Positions 53,926 through 62,904 of a stretch of 64,000 nt of DNA are shown here, in pieces. Origin of the DNA: Paralithodes platypus (taxonomy: Eukaryota; Arthropoda; Malacostraca; Decapoda; Lithodidae). Where the stretch lies: contig CM064571.1 in NCBI GenBank assembly GCA_032716605.1, positions 17,787,862 through 17,851,861 of the forward strand, read 5' to 3'. Position 1 is the first letter of the stretch. Each line of letters begins with the position of its first letter. The position numbers were made by a program, and so were the translations under genes. A model generated the notes under the pieces. It saw only the letters and a list, made by a program, of their open reading frames with translations, did not search any database and was not told the origin of the DNA.

Positions 53926-56900
53926 TTAGTGACACAGTTGAGCTGGGGCTCCACTGCGACCAGGCAGCTCCCTTTCTTCCACTCTCCATTCCAGAAGTCG
54001 GTTGGAGTTGGTGCTGGGGTATCCTGGTGTTGGTGGCCGGTCCGATATTTTGGCCAGCCACATGTCCAAGTGTTTCTTGAAGGTGTCTGGAGACACCCCG
54101 GTCATGTTCCTGAGAGGGGCTGGTATACAGTTGAACAGTCTGGTTCCATTGTATGTAAAGCTGTGATGGATCAGGGATTTGATTTTTTGTGTTGATCCCG
54201 GCGTAGTCCTCACATAGCACAGCCTCCCTCGCCTTTGGTGCTGAGTCTCTTGGATGTTTGGATTTGGTACCTTTTTTTCCAAAATCTTCCAGACGTAGAT
54301 GATGATGTATCTCTCCCTACGTCTTTGAAGTGAGTACAGCTGCAGCTCCTTAAGTCTCTCCCAGTAGTTAAAGTGTTGAAACCCATGGATTTTACTGGTG
54401 AATGTCCTCTGGGTGGCTTCAATTTCTGTTATTTCTCCTACTTTTTGGGGAGACCAGAGCTGAGAGCAGTACTCCAGTCGTGGTAGGACCAGTGACTTCC
54501 ACAGTGTTAGCATACACCTCTCATTTCTTGTGTGGAAGGTTCTCAGGATCCAGCCTGCTATTTGTTTTGCTGTTGTTGTGGCTTTGGTAATATGCTGGGA
54601 AAAAGTGACGTCACTGCTCATATTTACTCCCAAGTCCTTCACTGTGTCCTTGGCGGTAATTTCTTGCTGTCCACTTTTGTAGTTGGTGTCGTTTTGTAGT
54701 GCTCTCTTGTTCCCGTACCTTAGAAGCTCGAACTTGTCTCCGTTTAGGGCCATGTTGTTTTCTTCTGCCCACTTCAGGATTTTGTCCAAGTCTTGTTGTA
54801 GTAGCTGAGCATCATGTTGTGAGGTGATTTTCTTCATGAGTCTGGTGTCGTCTGCAAACGATGTGGCTGTTGAGTGTTCCAGGTCCCTGTCGATGTCTCC
54901 TATCATGATGAGGAATAGGAGAGGTCCCAGTACTGATCCTTGTGGTACTCCGCTGATGACCCCACCTGCTTCTGATAGGCTTCCTTGAACCGTGACTCTT
55001 TGTTTTCTGTTGGTGATGAAGCTGTGGAGCCATCTTCCAAGGTCTCCCCCTATTCCCAGTGATTTGAGTTTATGTAGAAGGATCCCATGGTCCACCTTGT
55101 CAAAAGCTTTGGCGAAATCTAGATATATGACGTCTACATTTTCTCCGTCTTGAATATCCTGTAGGATTTTGTCGTAGTGTGATAGTAGTTGTGAGAGGCA
55201 GGAGCGGCCTTGTCTAAAGCCATGTTGCCCCTCGTTGAACGCCTCGTTATCTTCCAGGAAGCTGACCATCTTAGCTCGTATTGTTCTTTCTATGATTTTA
55301 ATAAGATGTGACGTCAGCACCACTGGTCTGTAATTTTTGGCTATGCCTTTACTACCCACTTTGTGTATTGGTGTGACATTACCTTCTTTTAGGGATTGTG
55401 GTACATATCCAGTTTGGAGGGACTTGCTCCACAGCAGTTTTAGAGGCAAGGCTAGCTGATGTTTGCAGTTTTTTAGCAGTTGGGCATGAAAGCCGTCTGG
55501 TCCTGCCGCAGAGTTTGGTCCAATCTTGTCGATGGCTGCTATTATGTCCTCTGTTGATACTGTTACCGAGGAGAGTTGATGTGGTGTCCCTGGAGCGTTG
55601 CCAAAGAAAGTCGTTGCATTCTCGATTTTCTTGTCTTCATTTGGCGGTCTGAAGACACTTTCGTACTGCTGTTTGAGTATCTTGGCCATTTCGGTTGGGT
55701 CACTCTCAAGTTCGCCCGTAGGTTTTGCAAGTGGTCCTATTGTTGAGGTGTTCCTGAGTCTCCTTTTTGCGTATGCATAGAAGAATTTGCTATTTACTCG
55801 TATGTTTGCAACTGCTTGGAGTTCTTCGCGTGTTCTTTGCTCTTGGTGTGACTGGATGAGTTTACGTTCAACTTCATCGAGCTCTTCTTGTAGTTTGGTG
55901 ATATTGTGCGCATAGCTGGTCTTCCTTTGCTTGGCTCTCAAGTACGTCCTTTTCTTCATTAGTATTTTTCTATCTCTGGGAATCCGCTTGATCTGCTTCC
56001 TGCTTGATTTGGGTGGTATGATGTTTTTACAGGTCTCCAGGCATTGTTTCTGGAGGATACTGAGAGTTTCGTCGACGTTTTTATCTTCGAATAGTGCCCT
56101 CCAATCAGTTCCTGCCAGTTCTGCTCTCAGTCTGTCCCAGTCTATATCTTTGCTGTAGAAGTTGAGATCTTTCAGAGAGGTGCAGGGTATTTGGCTTAAT
56201 TCCTGTTGACATCTTCTTGGTGGTGTGGCGGCTGGTGTGGGGGTTCTAACTTTGATGAGGCTGTGGTCGGACATTATAGTTTTTACAGTTTCGTACGAGT
56301 GTACCAAGTCGAAGTTGTTGCCAAATAGTAAGTCCAGTGTGTTGTTGCCTCTTGTAGGTTCCTCGATGTATTGCTTCATGTATGCAGTGTCCATGATAGT
56401 CATTAGCTCCTTGGCTTGCTGTTTTTCATCCCTGGTTCCTCCATCTATTTTCATGGTTGCCCAATTGATGATGGGCAGGTTGAAATCTCCTGTGATGATG
56501 ACATCTGTAGCGGGAGTTGGAAGATTTTGTAGGAGTGATTGTATCTTCTCTGTGACCTCCTTGAAAATTTCCCCTGTGGTGTTTGGAGGTCGGTACAAAA
56601 TTATGATGAGCATGTCGGTTTGTCTTATGTGTACTGCTAGTAGCTCTGTTGTGCCGTTTGAGAATGCAACTAAAGTTTCGGTATTTGCAGCCATATCCTC
56701 TCTTAGGTAGAGTGCTACTCCTCCGTGGCTTCTGTCCTCTCTGTCGGCTCTGAATATAGTGAAATTATGGATATTGATCTCTGCATCCAAAATGTTTTCG
56801 TTCAGGTGTGTTTCTGTTAGGGCTAGAAAAATTGAGTTGTCTTCCTCTGCAATTTCTTCCAACATAGGGACTTTACATTGATTGTTTCGTGGGTAAAGTT

Positions 56901-56943
56901 CTCTGATGTTGCCCACAAAAAAACTAGTTAGTGGTAGTTGCAC
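53926..56943 (-). CDS. LINE ORF2: endonuclease and reverse transcriptase, intact
   Basis: 1,005 codons without a stop. Endonuclease motifs: ALTETHLNEN (about 41), HGGVALYL, YRPPNTTG, ITGDFNLPIINW (about 150) and MSDHSLI (about 224). RT motifs: SAAGPDGFHAQ (about 476), NYRPVVLTSH, HGFRQGRSCL, YLDFAKAFDKVDHG, GVPQGSVLGPLLF and the catalytic SFADDT (about 694). The listed first codon is GTG. The frame is in fact open upstream to about 57163, overlapping ORF1 for more than 200 bases with no ATG, so the start is uncertain. Intactness points to recent insertion. Confidence 0.85.
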   Translation of the reverse strand: MQLPLTSFFVGNIRELYPRNNQCKVPMLEEIAEEDNSIFLALTETHLNENILDAEINIHNFTIFRADREDRSHGGVALYLREDMAANTETLVAFSNGTTELLAVHIRQTDMLIIILYRPPNTTGEIFKEVTEKIQSLLQNLPTPATDVIITGDFNLPIINWATMKIDGGTRDEKQQAKELMTIMDTAYMKQYIEEPTRGNNTLDLLFGNNFDLVHSYETVKTIMSDHSLIKVRTPTPAATPPRRCQQELSQIPCTSLKDLNFYSKDIDWDRLRAELAGTDWRALFEDKNVDETLSILQKQCLETCKNIIPPKSSRKQIKRIPRDRKILMKKRTYLRAKQRKTSYAHNITKLQEELDEVERKLIQSHQEQRTREELQAVANIRVNSKFFYAYAKRRLRNTSTIGPLAKPTGELESDPTEMAKILKQQYESVFRPPNEDKKIENATTFFGNAPGTPHQLSSVTVSTEDIIAAIDKIGPNSAAGPDGFHAQLLKNCKHQLALPLKLLWSKSLQTGYVPQSLKEGNVTPIHKVGSKGIAKNYRPVVLTSHLIKIIERTIRAKMVSFLEDNEAFNEGQHGFRQGRSCLSQLLSHYDKILQDIQDGENVDVIYLDFAKAFDKVDHGILLHKLKSLGIGGDLGRWLHSFITNRKQRVTVQGSLSEAGGVISGVPQGSVLGPLLFLIMIGDIDRDLEHSTATSFADDTRLMKKITSQHDAQLLQQDLDKILKWAEENNMALNGDKFELLRYGNKRALQNDTNYKSGQQEITAKDTVKDLGVNMSSDVTFSQHITKATTTAKQIAGWILRTFHTRNERCMLTLWKSLVLPRLEYCSQLWSPQKVGEITEIEATQRTFTSKIHGFQHFNYWERLKELQLYSLQRRRERYIIIYVWKILEKKVPNPNIQETQHQRRGRLCYVRTTPGSTQKIKSLIHHSFTYNGTRLFNCIPAPLRNMTGVSPDTFKKHLDMWLAKISDRPPTPGYPSTNSNRLLEWRVEERELPGRSGAPAQLCH

Positions 56944-57305
56944 CTTCCTCTGTGGTTCATGTCTGGCCCCTCGGTTTGGGCTAGGAATCTCTCCATTATC
57001 ACTTGAGACCGTTTTTCCACTTCCAGAAGACGTCCCATTACTACCTCTAAAAAAGCACCTTGGTCGGGCATAGCCGTGTGTACCGCTGCTGGTCTGACCT
57101 TGTGAGTTTGCTGGATGGTTGGCCAGCTTCTGAGGGCATTGCGTTGGCTTTCTAATTTTTCCTCATGAGTTGGTGTGTAGGCAAATTCCCTTTGAAAGTG
57201 TCCTGTAGCGTGTTCCCTTGGTTTGTTGACGTTGTTTCTGGGCGTCAGTATTTTGGTTCCCTTGATGTGTGGAAGATTGCAGTCTTTGCAGTATTGCAGT
57301 ATTTG
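56928..57305 (-). pseudogene. LINE ORF1, C-terminal remnant
   Basis: 125 codons open in phase, ending at TAA 56928-56930, with a C-x2-C near the start (YCKDCNLPHIKGTK) and a helical end (FLEVVMGRLLEVEKRSQVIM). It overlaps ORF2 at its 3' end. The N-terminal part is missing by 5' truncation. Confidence 0.65.
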
Positions 57306-57613
57306 AAATAAATAATATATTACTATTTAATTAAAGCAATTACAAGAATTAATTAACCATTTCGTAATCAGAATTAATATGTTAAGAAGCAATATTCGCT
57401 ATGGAGTTAAATTGAAACTTGCTTAGCAAACAACAAAATATGTAGATATTTTAGAAGAATCACAGAGTGGGTTGTCTTCTTAATAAATTGCATTCGTTCT
57501 TTGTGCACGAAGTAAAAACGACGTGTTTTATTAGTTGTTGTGTGTTGAACTATTGATACTAATTTGTGTTAATTGTTTTAGTGGTAACATAAGTGTGTGT
57601 TAACACTGAATTA

Positions 57614-57631
57614 TACTAACATCTCACCTAG
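57614..57631 (+). promoter_or_regulatory. candidate branch point and splice acceptor in kinase leader
   Basis: A perfect TACTAAC (57614-57620) is followed by ATCTCACCTAG, with AG at 57630-57631, 14 bases before the kinase ATG. Another acceptor-like AATTGTTTTAG ends at 57581. These suggest a 5' UTR exon further upstream. Confidence 0.4.
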
Positions 57632-57644
57632 GAAAATAACTAAA

Positions 57645-58496
57645 ATGAAGAATAACAACTTCCCAGAAATGTTTGTACGAAAGTCTGTTGACATTGAGAG
57701 TTCAATGGAAACTATCAAGGTGCTTGGCAGCGGAGCAACTGCATCAGTTTATTTGGTAAACTATGGCGGTCATGTTGCATGCGCAAAAATAGGGACAAGC
57801 AATACAGATTTATGGATGCAAGAGTTTATGCATGAGGCAAAAATGATGGCTAAGGTTAATGGGGCAGGGGGAGCACCCAAACTTCTGGCTGTCGCAGAGG
57901 ATAAGCCGCTTTTGGTTATTAGTTTTTGCCCCGGTGTCGCTCTTATTGACCTATTTGAGGACACAGAGAAAGGTGGCCATACCAGCTGGGATGAAATTTA
58001 TAAAATTTTCATCAAAATTTCTGAAAGTATTCATAAAATTAATAAGAAAAATATTATCCATAATGATTTGAAAATGGATAATATAATTATCTGTAAAACA
58101 GGGAAAAAAATAAAGGTCCATATAATAGACTTTGGTTGGGCCTGTGAAAATTTCGAACATGCAGGATTCATGAACTCTGACCCTGATCCTGATGTATACA
58201 AAAACGATTTCTACTGGTATGCCCCCGAGGTATATTACGGCGATCTAAGTAATCACTACAGCGATGTGTATTCCCTAGGGACTTGGATGGAATATGTATT
58301 TCTGAGCCTAGCACGTCATTTGCACCTACCTCCCCCTCCGCATAACATCATCACACTAATTGACCAGATGGTGGAAGAGGACTGGACCGAGCGACCATCT
58401 ACTGAGAAAGTCATCTCCGCGCTCCAACATGCTCGAGATGCCAATACCAGTTACCCTCGGCGGTTTGCCAGGCAGATGCGGCGTATGTTTTCTTGA
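57645..58496 (+). CDS. protein kinase-like protein, coding region without intron
   Basis: 283 residues from the ATG at 57645 (AAAATGA context); upstream in-frame codons lack an ATG. It spans a whole kinase domain: Gly loop GSGATASVY (28-36), VACAK with the ATP-binding Lys (48), a helix-C Glu (HEAKMMAK, about 64), catalytic loop HNDLKMDN (139-146), DFG (162-164), APE (193-195) and YSDVYSLGTW. The HRD Arg is Asn (HND), so activation-loop phosphorylation control is probably absent, while Asp, Lys and Asn of the loop are present and catalysis is plausible. The C-terminus is basic (YPRRFARQMRRMFS). It would phosphorylate Ser/Thr or Tyr; substrate unknown. The single coding exon suggests a retrocopy or a mobile/viral origin; a host gene with a UTR intron is the alternative. 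Confidence 0.8.
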   Translation: MKNNNFPEMFVRKSVDIESSMETIKVLGSGATASVYLVNYGGHVACAKIGTSNTDLWMQEFMHEAKMMAKVNGAGGAPKLLAVAEDKPLLVISFCPGVALIDLFEDTEKGGHTSWDEIYKIFIKISESIHKINKKNIIHNDLKMDNIIICKTGKKIKVHIIDFGWACENFEHAGFMNSDPDPDVYKNDFYWYAPEVYYGDLSNHYSDVYSLGTWMEYVFLSLARHLHLPPPPHNIITLIDQMVEEDWTERPSTEKVISALQHARDANTSYPRRFARQMRRMFS

Positions 58497-58735
58497 GTGT
58501 TTTAAGTTATTTGTTACTTCCATGTGTATTAATAGTTTATAAATATTTTATTTCACTGATAAATTTTCTTGTGTGTTAGCTTATGCTTTATTGTAATGTA
58601 AATATGTAAACATTTGAAACAATTATTATGTGTATAATTTGTGTTACATACAGTACAGTATATTGTATGCGTTCAATTTGTTCAGTGTACAGTTGCTCCC
58701 ATTAATTTGCATACACTATGTGATCATATGTCATC

Positions 58736-59050
58736 TCAATGATGATCATCATCAGCTATCAGGAGTCCACCGCTGGACAAATAGCTCCCTTAATCTTTTC
58801 CATGATTTCCAATCGTTGCCATGTTACCCCTGCAGTTTTTTCTATCCCATCTCTCCACCTCTTGTCTGGTCTTTTCCTGTTGCGTTTTCCTTCTCAGGGG
58901 GGTCCAGTCAATTAGTTTTCTATTCCATCTATTGTCCTCTCTTCTTGCTATATGTCCTGCCCATTTCCGCTTCTGCTCTTTTATAATTTATAGAATATCC
59001 TTGACTTTGGTTTGCTCTCTTATTCACGATACTCTCTTCCTCTCTAAATG
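58736..59050 (-). pseudogene. LINE RT C-terminus
   Basis: The minus strand reads EGKRNRKRPDKRWRDGIEKT, then AGVTWQRLEIMEKIKGAICP and AVDS with a stop, the usual end of RTE-like LINE proteins, followed by a TGATGATGATCATC tail. Part of it is included in the duplicated block D1. Confidence 0.65.
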
Positions 59051-59268
59051 CTATTCCTAGCATTGATCTTTGTATTGTGAATATAGACAAAAACAAAAAT
59101 ATAGTACCATTGACTTACAGGAATAAATGGCTATAATGACGACACTTGTTCACATTATTTAAGGTATATTTTCACATAAGGGAGTGTTTTTCCTGGGCCC
59201 CCTTCTCCCTCATGTTAAGTCCCATTATTCTGGTATTTTAAAACATTTGCCCCCTTAGTTTAGCAATG
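58826..59268. repeat. direct repeat D1, copy 2
   Basis: Matches 52609-53043 with a few small indels (for example TATATGTCC against TATAATTATGTCC). It spans the same LINE-to-FB-B junction. The two copies bracket the LINE at 53926 and the kinase. Confidence 0.8.
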
Positions 59269-59466
59269 TTATGACCTTTCACCCCATTTCTTAGTCAATT
59301 TTAAGATCTCGTGATATTGAGGGGTCATATTTTTCTGGCGATCGATAGCGAGCCTGCATTTTAAAGGTCGGGAATTTTTTCTACTGAAATATGTACAAAC
59401 TACGTAGAAGGTGCGGGGGGGGGGGGGGGGAGTATTTTATTAAGGTTGATGGAGGTCTAGGGAGTA
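59176..59466. mobile_element. FB-B foldback element, left arm
   Basis: Contains the FB-B words CTTCTCCCTCATGTTAAG, GACCTTTCACCCCATTTC, GGCGATCGATAGCGAGCC and CTACTGAAATATGTACAAAC, then a G run (59415-59431) and GGTTGATGGAGGTCTAGGGA. The right arm is missing. Confidence 0.65.
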
Positions 59467-59512
59467 ATACCTTCCCTAACTATGGTTCAAGAAAATACAA
59501 TTCTAATTAAAG

Positions 59513-59729
59513 CCGGTATCACACGAGAGATTTTATAGTCAACATTCGATGATCAACATTTTTTTTCTGGCAACATTTCTGGACTATTTTACACTGGTAT
59601 CGGAAACTAGACTGATGGTAGATGGGTTTAGGTGACCGAAATAGTATCAATGTTGACCTCATAAGCTGCCAGATCAGTGTTTTAAGGATAAATGTTGAGT
59701 GAAAAAGCGCTCGTGTGATACCGGCTTAA
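59513..59729. mobile_element. TAA-flanked palindromic MITE, orientation 1
   Basis: AAGCCGGTATCACACGAGAG at the left and CTCGTGTGATACCGGCTTA at the right, with TAA at both edges. The interior arms contain CAACATTCGATGATCAACAT and the complementary region. A 3-bp TAA target site would fit PIF/Harbinger-type MITEs. Confidence 0.75.
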
Positions 59730-60061
59730 ATCATACCAATCGTCCTTCCCAAAGTGTCTAGACTACAAATCCCTGTGGCCAACTAACTGTACCGTCGAGT
59801 TTGACGGTGTAATGATCGTACGGTCACGCTTATAAGTCATGTCCCAGCTGTCATTATGTTTGGCTCGCTCTGTGATGTAATAATGTCTGCCAGATGTTGA
59901 ATAGGGTGGGTAAGTGTAGGAATAGGTTTGTATATCCTCCTCGAAATGAATAAATTAAGTTCAGATATTGCTGATACCAATTATGGATCAAAATACACTT
60001 GGTGCCGAGACATCACTTATTAGGCCGATTGTACTTACTCAGGAGGGACAGACTGAGGAGT
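59730..60061. other. sequence between two inverted MITEs
   Basis: 332 bp with no gene recognised, lying between opposite-orientation copies of the same MITE. Confidence 0.5.
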
Positions 60062-60282
60062 AAAGCCGGTATCACACAAGCGCTTTTTCCTTAAACATAA
60101 TATATCCTCAACACTGGTCTGGCAGCTTATGAGGTCAACTTTTATAACATTTCTGTCACCTAAATTAATCTATCATCAGTCTATTTTCCGATACCATAGC
60201 AACATATTCCAGAAATGTTCCCATCAAAATGTTGATCATCAAATGTTGACTATAAATGCTCTCGTGTGATACCGGCTTAAGG
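60062..60282. mobile_element. TAA-flanked palindromic MITE, orientation 2
   Basis: TAAAGCCGGTATCACACAAG to CTCTCGTGTGATACCGGCTTAA. The interior (GGTCTGGCAGCTTATGAGGTCAA, ATGTTGATCATCAAATGTTG) is the reverse complement of that at 59513-59729. Confidence 0.75.
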
Positions 60283-60314
60283 CTCTCCTCACTCACCTGG
60301 GGAGAGGAGAGGTA

Positions 60315-60540
60315 TATTAGTTCGCGAGCCGTGGCATAGTCAGTAGAGTGTCGGCTGCTGATCAAAGGGTTCGGCGGATTGAGCCCGTACTGTCAAAAGG
60401 TTATTGGTAGATGTCAATCCCGGGCAACTTGACCTAATAATTCGTGACAAATGCCTAATGTTCATGGCTACACCTTCTCGGGAATTACGGCGTTTGACAA
60501 AAAAATAGGAACAGTGGACCAGACTGACTCTGGCATCGAA
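60315..60540 (+). repeat. tRNA-derived SINE
   Basis: GAGCCGTGGCATAGTCAGTAGAGTG fits an A-box region and GGGTTCGGCGGATTGAGCCC a B-box-like region. The body follows (GTTATTGGTAGATGTCAATC..., ACCTTCTCGGGAATTACGGC). Too irregular for a functional tRNA gene. Confidence 0.55.
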
Positions 60541-60652
60541 TCAAATTGAGAAGTGCAGTGAACATGAATTAGGGGGGGGGGGGGGGGGGTAGGGATACAG
60601 CAAGGATCAGTAGGATGAACAGAATTTTAGTGGGAGAAAAAGTTGTCCAGAC

Positions 60653-60867
60653 TTATCCCATTCAGTACCAGGGACGTTTTTTTCATCATAATCTGGCCAC
60701 TATTAGACGATTTAATTCAGCTTAGGGAGGACCTCTAGCAATAATAAGGTCTCGAACTATCTCCACCAAGCCTTCTAACTACCACAGATCCTTCCTGAGC
60801 TGCATAATATCTTCTAAATATAGCTAAAATGAAGTATAGCACACGTCGCTGGTACTCAAAGGGTTAA
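60653..60867. mobile_element. M1 MITE
   Basis: TTATCCCATTCAGTACCAGGGACG to CGTCGCTGGTACTCAAAGGGTTAA, 215 bp, with the interior TATTAGACGATTTAATTCAG and AATATCTTCTAAATATAGCT. The left TTAA is altered to TTAT. Confidence 0.8.
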
Positions 60868-61228
60868 CTGGGCTGCCTGGTTGTTCTCGGAGAGCGCAGC
60901 ACAACAGGATGACTGGTGCCGACAGAGGAGACACTGGGCAGAGGACAGGGAGGCTTGATCTGAGGGCTATTGTATTGTACAGGTAAAGGGTTCTCTGGTG
61001 AATGAATGAATGAATATAGAAAAGGTGGGTGAAAGTGAAAGAAGGGAAGTTTTTATTGGTGTAGTAAGAGAGAAAGTGTTAAAGTAGGAGGATAAAGAGT
61101 GTCGGGGCTTGTTCTCTGGTGGTAGCAGGGGGTACTTATAAAAGGCTTGGATGGCTTGCTTTGTATTCAGCCAATCAGAGGGCCCATCAGGTCAGATCTC
61201 GATTTACTTCATATTTTCTGTATGTTTC
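60868..61228. other. intergenic, nothing recognised
   Basis: No coding or repeat signature apart from a short (GAAT)n tract at about 61001-61015. Confidence 0.5.
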
Positions 61229-61618
61229 TTAAGGGAGCCCACCTCGACCGTTTTTTTTTTTTAATCTTTCTCTCCTTTTCTCTCTTTCTCTGGCTTGTAT
61301 CCATTCGGCCCCATTCAGCCAACTGTTTTAAGACGTTTATCCCCATCCAGGTGTCGATATCTTCCTGGCGAGCCATAGCGAGCCAGCATGTATGGAGAAA
61401 TCCGGCTTTGCCGGAGAAATTTTTCTATCGAATAATGTACAAATTTAGCTTGCTGCCAAAACAAATATATATATATGCTGGCTCGCTACCTCTCGCCAGG
61501 AAAATATTGACATCTGGATGGGGGTAAACGTTTTAAAACAGTAGGCTGAATGCGGCCGAATGGATACAAGCCAGAGAGGTAGAGAAAGTGACCAGAAAAA
61601 CGACCCATGTCCCCTTAA
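61229..61618. mobile_element. FB-A foldback element
   Basis: TTAAGGGAGCCCACC at the left and GACCCATGTCCCCTTAA at the right, with complete FB-A arms (TTGTATCCATTCGGCCCC, GGCGAGCCATAGCGAGCCAG, and complements) around an AT-rich centre. Confidence 0.85.
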
Positions 61619-61689
61619 GATTTTTTGCTTACTTATGGCTTACCTACAATGAATGGAAAATATCACTATTTGAACGCCATCATTGCTGG

Positions 61690-61775
61690 GGGGGGGGGGG
61701 TCTGGGAGGGGGGGGGGGGGGGGGGGGGGTCTGGAAGGGGGGGGGGTCTGGGAAGGGGGGGAGGGGGGGGGGGTG
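61690..61775. repeat. G-rich runs
   Basis: Several long G homopolymers separated by TCTGG or A. They could form G-quadruplexes on the plus strand. Confidence 0.9.
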
Positions 61776-61799
61776 ATAAAACCATATTTTGGACCTAAA

Positions 61800-61990
61800 A
61801 TCATAACTATTGCATAAATTTAAAAACAAAAATTTAACTGACGTTCGCATTCACGCAACAAATGTTCGTGTGAAATTTGGTGAAAATCCGTCCAACGGTC
61901 TAGGAGTTCCGAGACAGACGGACGACGACGACGAAGACGACGACAGATTTTTTTTTCGTGTGGTACCCACTATACGGGGGGCGATACCAA
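61800..61990 (+). repeat. interspersed repeat with GTGAAATTTGGTGAAAATCC core
   Basis: Contains GTGAAATTTGGTGAAAATCCGTCCAACGG then GAGTTCCGAGACAGACGGACGACGACGA. A similar core with a CAGACAGA- or GACGAC-like tail is widespread in invertebrate genomes as part of mobile elements, from memory. Confidence 0.5.
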
Positions 61991-62094
61991 ACTCTGCTTA
62001 CGCAGAGTTGATAATGAACAGGGTATAGTCCCAGGCTATTGGAAACACACGAGTTCGATCAAGGAAAATAATAGTAATAAGTAACACCCCGTTC

Positions 62095-62228
62095 TTTAAC
62101 ATTAATATCAAATACAAACCCCCAATGTACTTTAATAAACTAATGAAAGCATATGGCCCTCCCAGGATTCGAACTTGGGACACCACACCCAGAACATAAG
62201 CACCTAAACCATTACACCACCAACACAG
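62095..62228 (-). repeat. tRNA-derived SINE
   Basis: The minus strand reads TTGGTGGTGTAATGGTTTAG, then TCCCAAGTTCGAATCCTGGG, then TATGCTTTCATTAGTTTATT. This is the same head and body order as 44641-44800. Confidence 0.7.
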
Positions 62229-62304
62229 TTAAAACATAGAATAACACAGTTTATGAGAAAGGTTTTCGGCGAACCGTTGATATTGACTGAACTTGGATAG
62301 TGAA

Positions 62305-62753
62305 TGTAATGCCCTCGAAAATGTCCCGCACCCACAATAATACTAACCCGAGTTGACGTCAGGTATAGCGTAAAATAGTCGTAGATGGTAAGTCCAATAA
62401 ACTCGTGTCGAGAGACTATCACCGTGGTTCGAAAATAGTCGTAGATGGTAAGTCCAATAAACTCATCTCGAGAGACCATCACCGTGGTTCTTAAAAATCG
62501 GACTAAGGTTGCTATACTTTTGTACGTCCGTGGTAGTACAGTGGGTTAGCGCGCGGGCCTGGTGGTGATGGTGGTGCGTCACTAACCAGGGTTCGAACCC
62601 CACCCAAGGCATCTCAAAACCTGTGGGTTTTTAGGGGGGTTAAATTCCCTTCAGAGGTTCGTACCCCGCGCCAGGTACCAGGAAAGGTTGATCCTAAAGG
62701 TAGCCTGGGGATAATTCCCATTCCTATTTAACCTGGAAAAACCTAGCATTTCA
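62305..62753. repeat. 600-bp-period tandem duplication, copy 1
   Basis: 449 bp identical except one base (about 62407) to 62905-63353, exactly 600 bp downstream. It begins TGTAATGCCCTCGAAAATGT. Within it a 60-bp unit (AAAATAGTCGTAGATGGTAA...) is itself duplicated in tandem (62372-62431 and 62432-62491). Confidence 0.95.
62520..62753 (+). repeat. tRNA-derived SINE-like unit, copy 1
   Basis: GTGGTAGTACAGTGGGTTAGCGCG resembles an A box and CAGGGTTCGAACCCCACCC a strong B box, 60 bp apart. A body with GGTTCGTACCCCGCGCCAGG follows. The second copy at 63120-63353 is identical. Confidence 0.6.
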
Positions 62754-62904
62754 TTGGTGGCAGCTAGGGAACGTGACCAGGTAGCTACGTGGAGCACCCA
62801 TCACGCGAACCCTATACCAAGAATTGAGATGGCTAAGGTAAAAAGGCTACGATACCCTACGACCTTACGAGGCTAGGGACTAGCCTAACTAAAAAGGAAT
62901 GTGG

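Larger units (their letters stand above)
53926..57305 (-). mobile_element. CR1/Jockey-type LINE, 5' truncated in ORF1, ORF2 intact
   Basis: ORF2 at 56943-53926 is open throughout; an ORF1 remnant covers 57305-56928. The endonuclease plus RT without RNase H, and the RT motifs, place it near CR1/Jockey. It belongs to a different family from the CR1 copies at 27163 and 32802. The 5' end lies 340 bp from the kinase start codon, head to head. Confidence 0.8.

Noticed and set aside
62520..62610. A tRNA gene with a strong B box
   Set aside because: The A-to-B spacing and arms do not fold into a cloverleaf, and it is embedded in a duplicated repeat.
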